Source: Bugula neritina
Taxonomy: Eukaryota; Bryozoa; Gymnolaemata; Cheilostomatida; Bugulidae
Direction of reading: 5' to 3'
NCBI GenBank assembly: GCA_964035545.1
Contig: OZ037766.1
Span: forward strand, 12,947,222 to 13,011,221
DNA length: 64,000 nucleotides
Part shown: positions 60,933 to 64,000 of the stretch, piece by piece
Position numbering within the stretch: position 1 is the stretch's first letter
How the letters are laid out: every line of letters starts with the position of its first letter
Program-made: the position numbers and the translations under genes
Notes under the pieces: model-generated
The model's input: the letters and a program-made list of their open reading frames with translations, nothing else
Told to the model about the DNA's origin: nothing
Databases searched by the model: none

Positions 60933-63816
60933 TTTTACTTTATGTAATCGTTTGGTTTCCAAAATGATTGACGGTCGCCTTCGAAACTTGCAATACGTGC
61001 GGCTTTCCAGGGCTATTAAATAGAGTTATTTTATAAACAGCTCGAAGTTGGGAATCGCTCAGTGCAATAGCTAAAAATTTTCGAGTTTGGGGTTGCAAGT
61101 TTCAATGTAAACCCCAACTCTACTATTGAGAATCCTAAATTACTGTTCTTAGTCACCCTTAACTTGAAGCTTCTTATAGAACAATTCTATCAAATAGGCA
61201 ACGGCTGGAATCGCCAAAAAATGTCTGTACTCGTCAATGATTATAAATGTTTGTATAAAATCGCTGTACCCAAGAGTTATCCAACCTACAAGAGAGAGAC
61301 AACTTAGTGGTTTATATTATGTATATTTTGTTAATAGATATTTAACACCCAGAGTCATATATTGTCTTTTTGTTATATACTAAACCCATTTTATTTGATG
61401 ATAAGCTGGGCCAGGTCTGAAAATAATCTGTAAATGATTATATCTACTATTATAATTATTATACCTGATAGGTGGCTTTATTAATTGTAGTTTGTTCACT
61501 TATATCCTACTTAAAAATGTAACTGATGCATGGTGTATCCATAAACTTTATGCATATTATAATCAATAAGCTTTGTTATTACTATTGTAGTATATACCAA
61601 TTTGATTAAAGTTATTGTGCATATCATATAACTATTTTCTTATATTCTAATTTATAGCTTCATGCTACTAAATTTGAGTTGAAGACTTTGTGGCTAGAGT
61701 AGAAAGAGCTCCCAAGATAAGGTTTTCAAGATCTAAATTGGCCAAGAGAAGAATATTATGATTCTAGCTTCTAGAAGTTGTTCATTTTTTTTCTCAATTA
61801 CTTGTATTAATCTAAGCAGCAATTGTATTGAAATTGCTGCTAGCTTCCACAAATATAACAAAGCAAGTTTGGCTATATTGGTAATAATGTGATATGCGTA
61901 ATGAATTTATTGCTTATATTCTATTTAGTAGCAAAACATTTAGTTTTAGATATTTAACGCTTTAATCCAAAGGAGCTGCCTTAGCTAGATAGATGTTTTG
62001 AATGAGCTATCAAAGCCCCTAATAAAAAACAACGGTTAGTATTAGTAACAGTTGCATGTAATGTGGCGCACTAAGCTCAGCTGGCGGTTTATTTTTCATT
62101 ACATACACTTAATATGTTGGGTAAGCTACCAGGTTTTGCTGCACCCTTACTACAACCACAACCAATTTTAGATAATTTCAGAACGCATGGAAAGACAAAA
62201 TGAAATACTACATGCGTTATTATATTATATACTTTTTTTCCCACTTCCCATTCCCTGTGGAAAACCTAAATGATCATCATTTTAGATAGGCTATGAATGG
62301 AAAACTATCTCTAACAATGCAATTGTTGATAGAAGTAACTAATTTTTCAAAGAGAAAAGACCCTGGATGACATTAGAAGTGTAAACAATACATGACTACT
62401 TTGTATGCAGTGTTGACCAATAGCAGCTGAGTATAGAAATTATAGCCTAACTTAAGCAGAATTTCAATATGAAATAAAACTTTGTCTTGCTCTATAAACA
62501 GTACGAAGTTGAGCCCTGAAAATTATTTAACATGTTTTAGCCCCTAAAAGAGTAACACAGGAGGATAATAGATTGTAGAGATATATGAGCTTTCAGTTAC
62601 CAAGAGCATAATCTTTAGAATTGGAAGCTGCTAAAAGAATTAAAAATTTGATATTGTTGTATTTTTGTGGGTTATGAGAATAGACTAAGTAGTCTGCATG
62701 CCAATTATTTATGATGAAATAAAGAGTCTTGATAAACTGTAATTAATAGTATTTATTGCTTCCTTCATCTGTGAGCTCCAGTAGTATACTGATTCATACT
62801 AGAAAAACTCACGCTTATATACAGGGAATTTCCCGCCACTTGAGAGGGGGTCCGAAGTTCGTACGAAGTTCGGAGTTCCGGCGACCGATGTCGGAAACAT
62901 CCGGTCCGATCTCGGACAGGCTCCTCCGACATCGGTTCCGACTTCGGACGAGCTTCGGCTCACATAGTTAATTATTTATAAAACAAAAAAGAAAAGTGGC
63001 AGGGAATACAACTCACAAAAACTATTACAGTAAACAAACAAAAATAATAGGAAGGGCAATTCACAATCATTACGCTATTTACTACACTAAGAGCTTAGCT
63101 ATAATTACAATATTTGAGGCATTAGAAAGCTACGCAAGGAGCTTAGCTATAATTACAGCATTTACAGTATTTACAAAGTTACGCTAAGTCCATTATAATA
63201 GTGACGCGATATAATTACTAGAGCGTTAAAATCCATTACAATATCTTGATTATTTACAGCTACTTCCACTGTTGGAGCAATGCAGGAAATAGATACTATG
63301 GCGATCTTGTGCATCAAGGTTCGTGTGAACATACTTTCTCTGTTCCTAATTACTTTGTCCTACAGATCCTACAACTAATTTTATATTAAATTTTGGTCAT
63401 AGCTGTTACAATATTAACATTTAGTAAAGTGAATAATACACTATTGGTATTGGAAAAAAGAATGAAAGTATATTTATGGTAATGACCGGAAAAAATAGAA
63501 GTGAACAAAAATGGAATTATTTTATGACTTTAAAAGTTCTTTGGCAATAATGGTTTCTAGCAATGATGAACGTATTATAACAGTGAAGAGCATACATTAC
63601 TATCAACTGTCCCAAAATAAATAACAAACATATAAGAAGTCTTAGATATAAACAAACATTTTAGTGAGTTCAACAAGGTCCTTGTCATCACAATCAGTAT
63701 TTCACCTACATATAGCATCCTTTTTCATATAACTATGAATAGTAACCTATATATCTGTGGTTCAGAGCAATATAGAATATGCACAATCACAGAGACAACA
63801 TTTATTTAACTAACAG
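60933..63816. other. Spacer between SDHC start and the glutaredoxin-like gene
   Basis: SDHC promoter side, mostly AT-rich sequence. It contains a GC-rich palindromic patch (62842-62962) and a doubled AGCTTAGCTATAATTACA word (63090 and 63141 areas). No protein-coding exon is recognised. Confidence 0.5.
62842..62962. repeat. GC-rich patch with short palindromes
   Basis: About 120 bp rich in CG within an AT-rich background. It contains TTCGTACGAA (palindrome), CCGATGTCGG and CCGACATCGG (inverted copies), and repeated CGAAGTTCG / TCCGACTTCGG words. Possibly a fragment of a mobile element; no known family recognised. Confidence 0.5.
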
Positions 63817-63972
63817 TTATTTAGTTTTTAAAGCATCTTCTAGGGTAGCTTTATCAAATCTGTGCTTCATCAATAATTTGCCATTGAAATGCACAACGGG
63901 TATTTCGTATCTGTATCTTGCCTTCCAGAACTTATTTTCAGCAAGAGAAATGTCAATCTCTTTATAATCAAC
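63817..63972 (-). CDS. Glutaredoxin-like protein, last exon (C5orf63 type)
   Basis: Minus-strand exon of 51 codons plus TAA, preceded by the acceptor TACTGTAG. The peptide runs from VDYKEIDISLAENKFWKARY through RYEIPVVHFNGKLLMKHRFD to a short helical tail. This is the C-terminal half of the small glutaredoxin-like (DUF836) family, with the cis-Pro of IPV in its usual place. The redox CxxC motif would be in an upstream exon, beyond the right edge. Relatives include human C5orf63 and yeast YDR286C. Function in animals is little known. Confidence 0.8.
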   Translation of the reverse strand, partial: VDYKEIDISLAENKFWKARYRYEIPVVHFNGKLLMKHRFDKATLEDALKTK

Positions 63973-64000
63973 CTACAGTATTTAAGCATTCCAGTAAATA

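Overview
This is a 64-kb window of an AT-rich animal nuclear genome. Most genes are split by GT-AG introns, and the set is metazoan: macroH2A, the ciliary protein CFAP52, the centriole protein CP110, succinate dehydrogenase subunit C, a MYND zinc-finger protein, a glutaredoxin-like protein and an SEA-domain mucin. Intron density, DNA transposon relics, an LTR retroelement and many microsatellites suggest an aquatic invertebrate. The phylum cannot be fixed from the sequence. All exon models below were built by hand from splice signals, and reading phase is continuous across every junction given.

Layout. 1-17913 (minus): one very large gene for a type II membrane protein with a cytoplasmic N-terminus, one transmembrane helix, two SEA domains and a Thr/Glu-rich repeat stalk of more than 2200 residues in a single 6.8-kb exon. 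The stalk runs off the left edge. 20130-24425 (minus): macroH2A. 26793-32222 (minus): CFAP52, with an X-box (RFX) motif just upstream. 34003-37533 (plus): MYND/MSS51-type protein. 39196-49682 (plus): CP110 in 20 exons. 50040-60932 (minus): SDHC. Its first intron holds a Ty3/gypsy LTR retrotransposon (52609-60176, plus strand) with matching LTRs, a 4-bp target duplication, a tRNA-Leu primer site, frame breaks in gag-pol and an extra zinc-finger ORF. 63817-63972 (minus): last exon of a glutaredoxin-like gene.

Non-coding parts hold hAT-like MITEs (two CAGGGTTGGGGT copies and one CAGGCGTGTCCAAAC copy), a nested foldback element, tRNA-derived fragments, (TA)n runs and several TTAGTA-type arrays. 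These arrays lie in gene-to-gene spacers and in SDHC intron 1, where the retroelement landed inside one.

The genes do not form an operon or pathway. CFAP52 and CP110 both serve cilia and centrioles, but nothing shows that this is more than chance. The most unusual item is the SEA-mucin gene, whose repeat exon carries a nearly identical 3117-bp higher-order duplication. The second is the extra C2H2/coiled-coil ORF of the retroelement. I see no CRISPR array and no convincing wholly new system.
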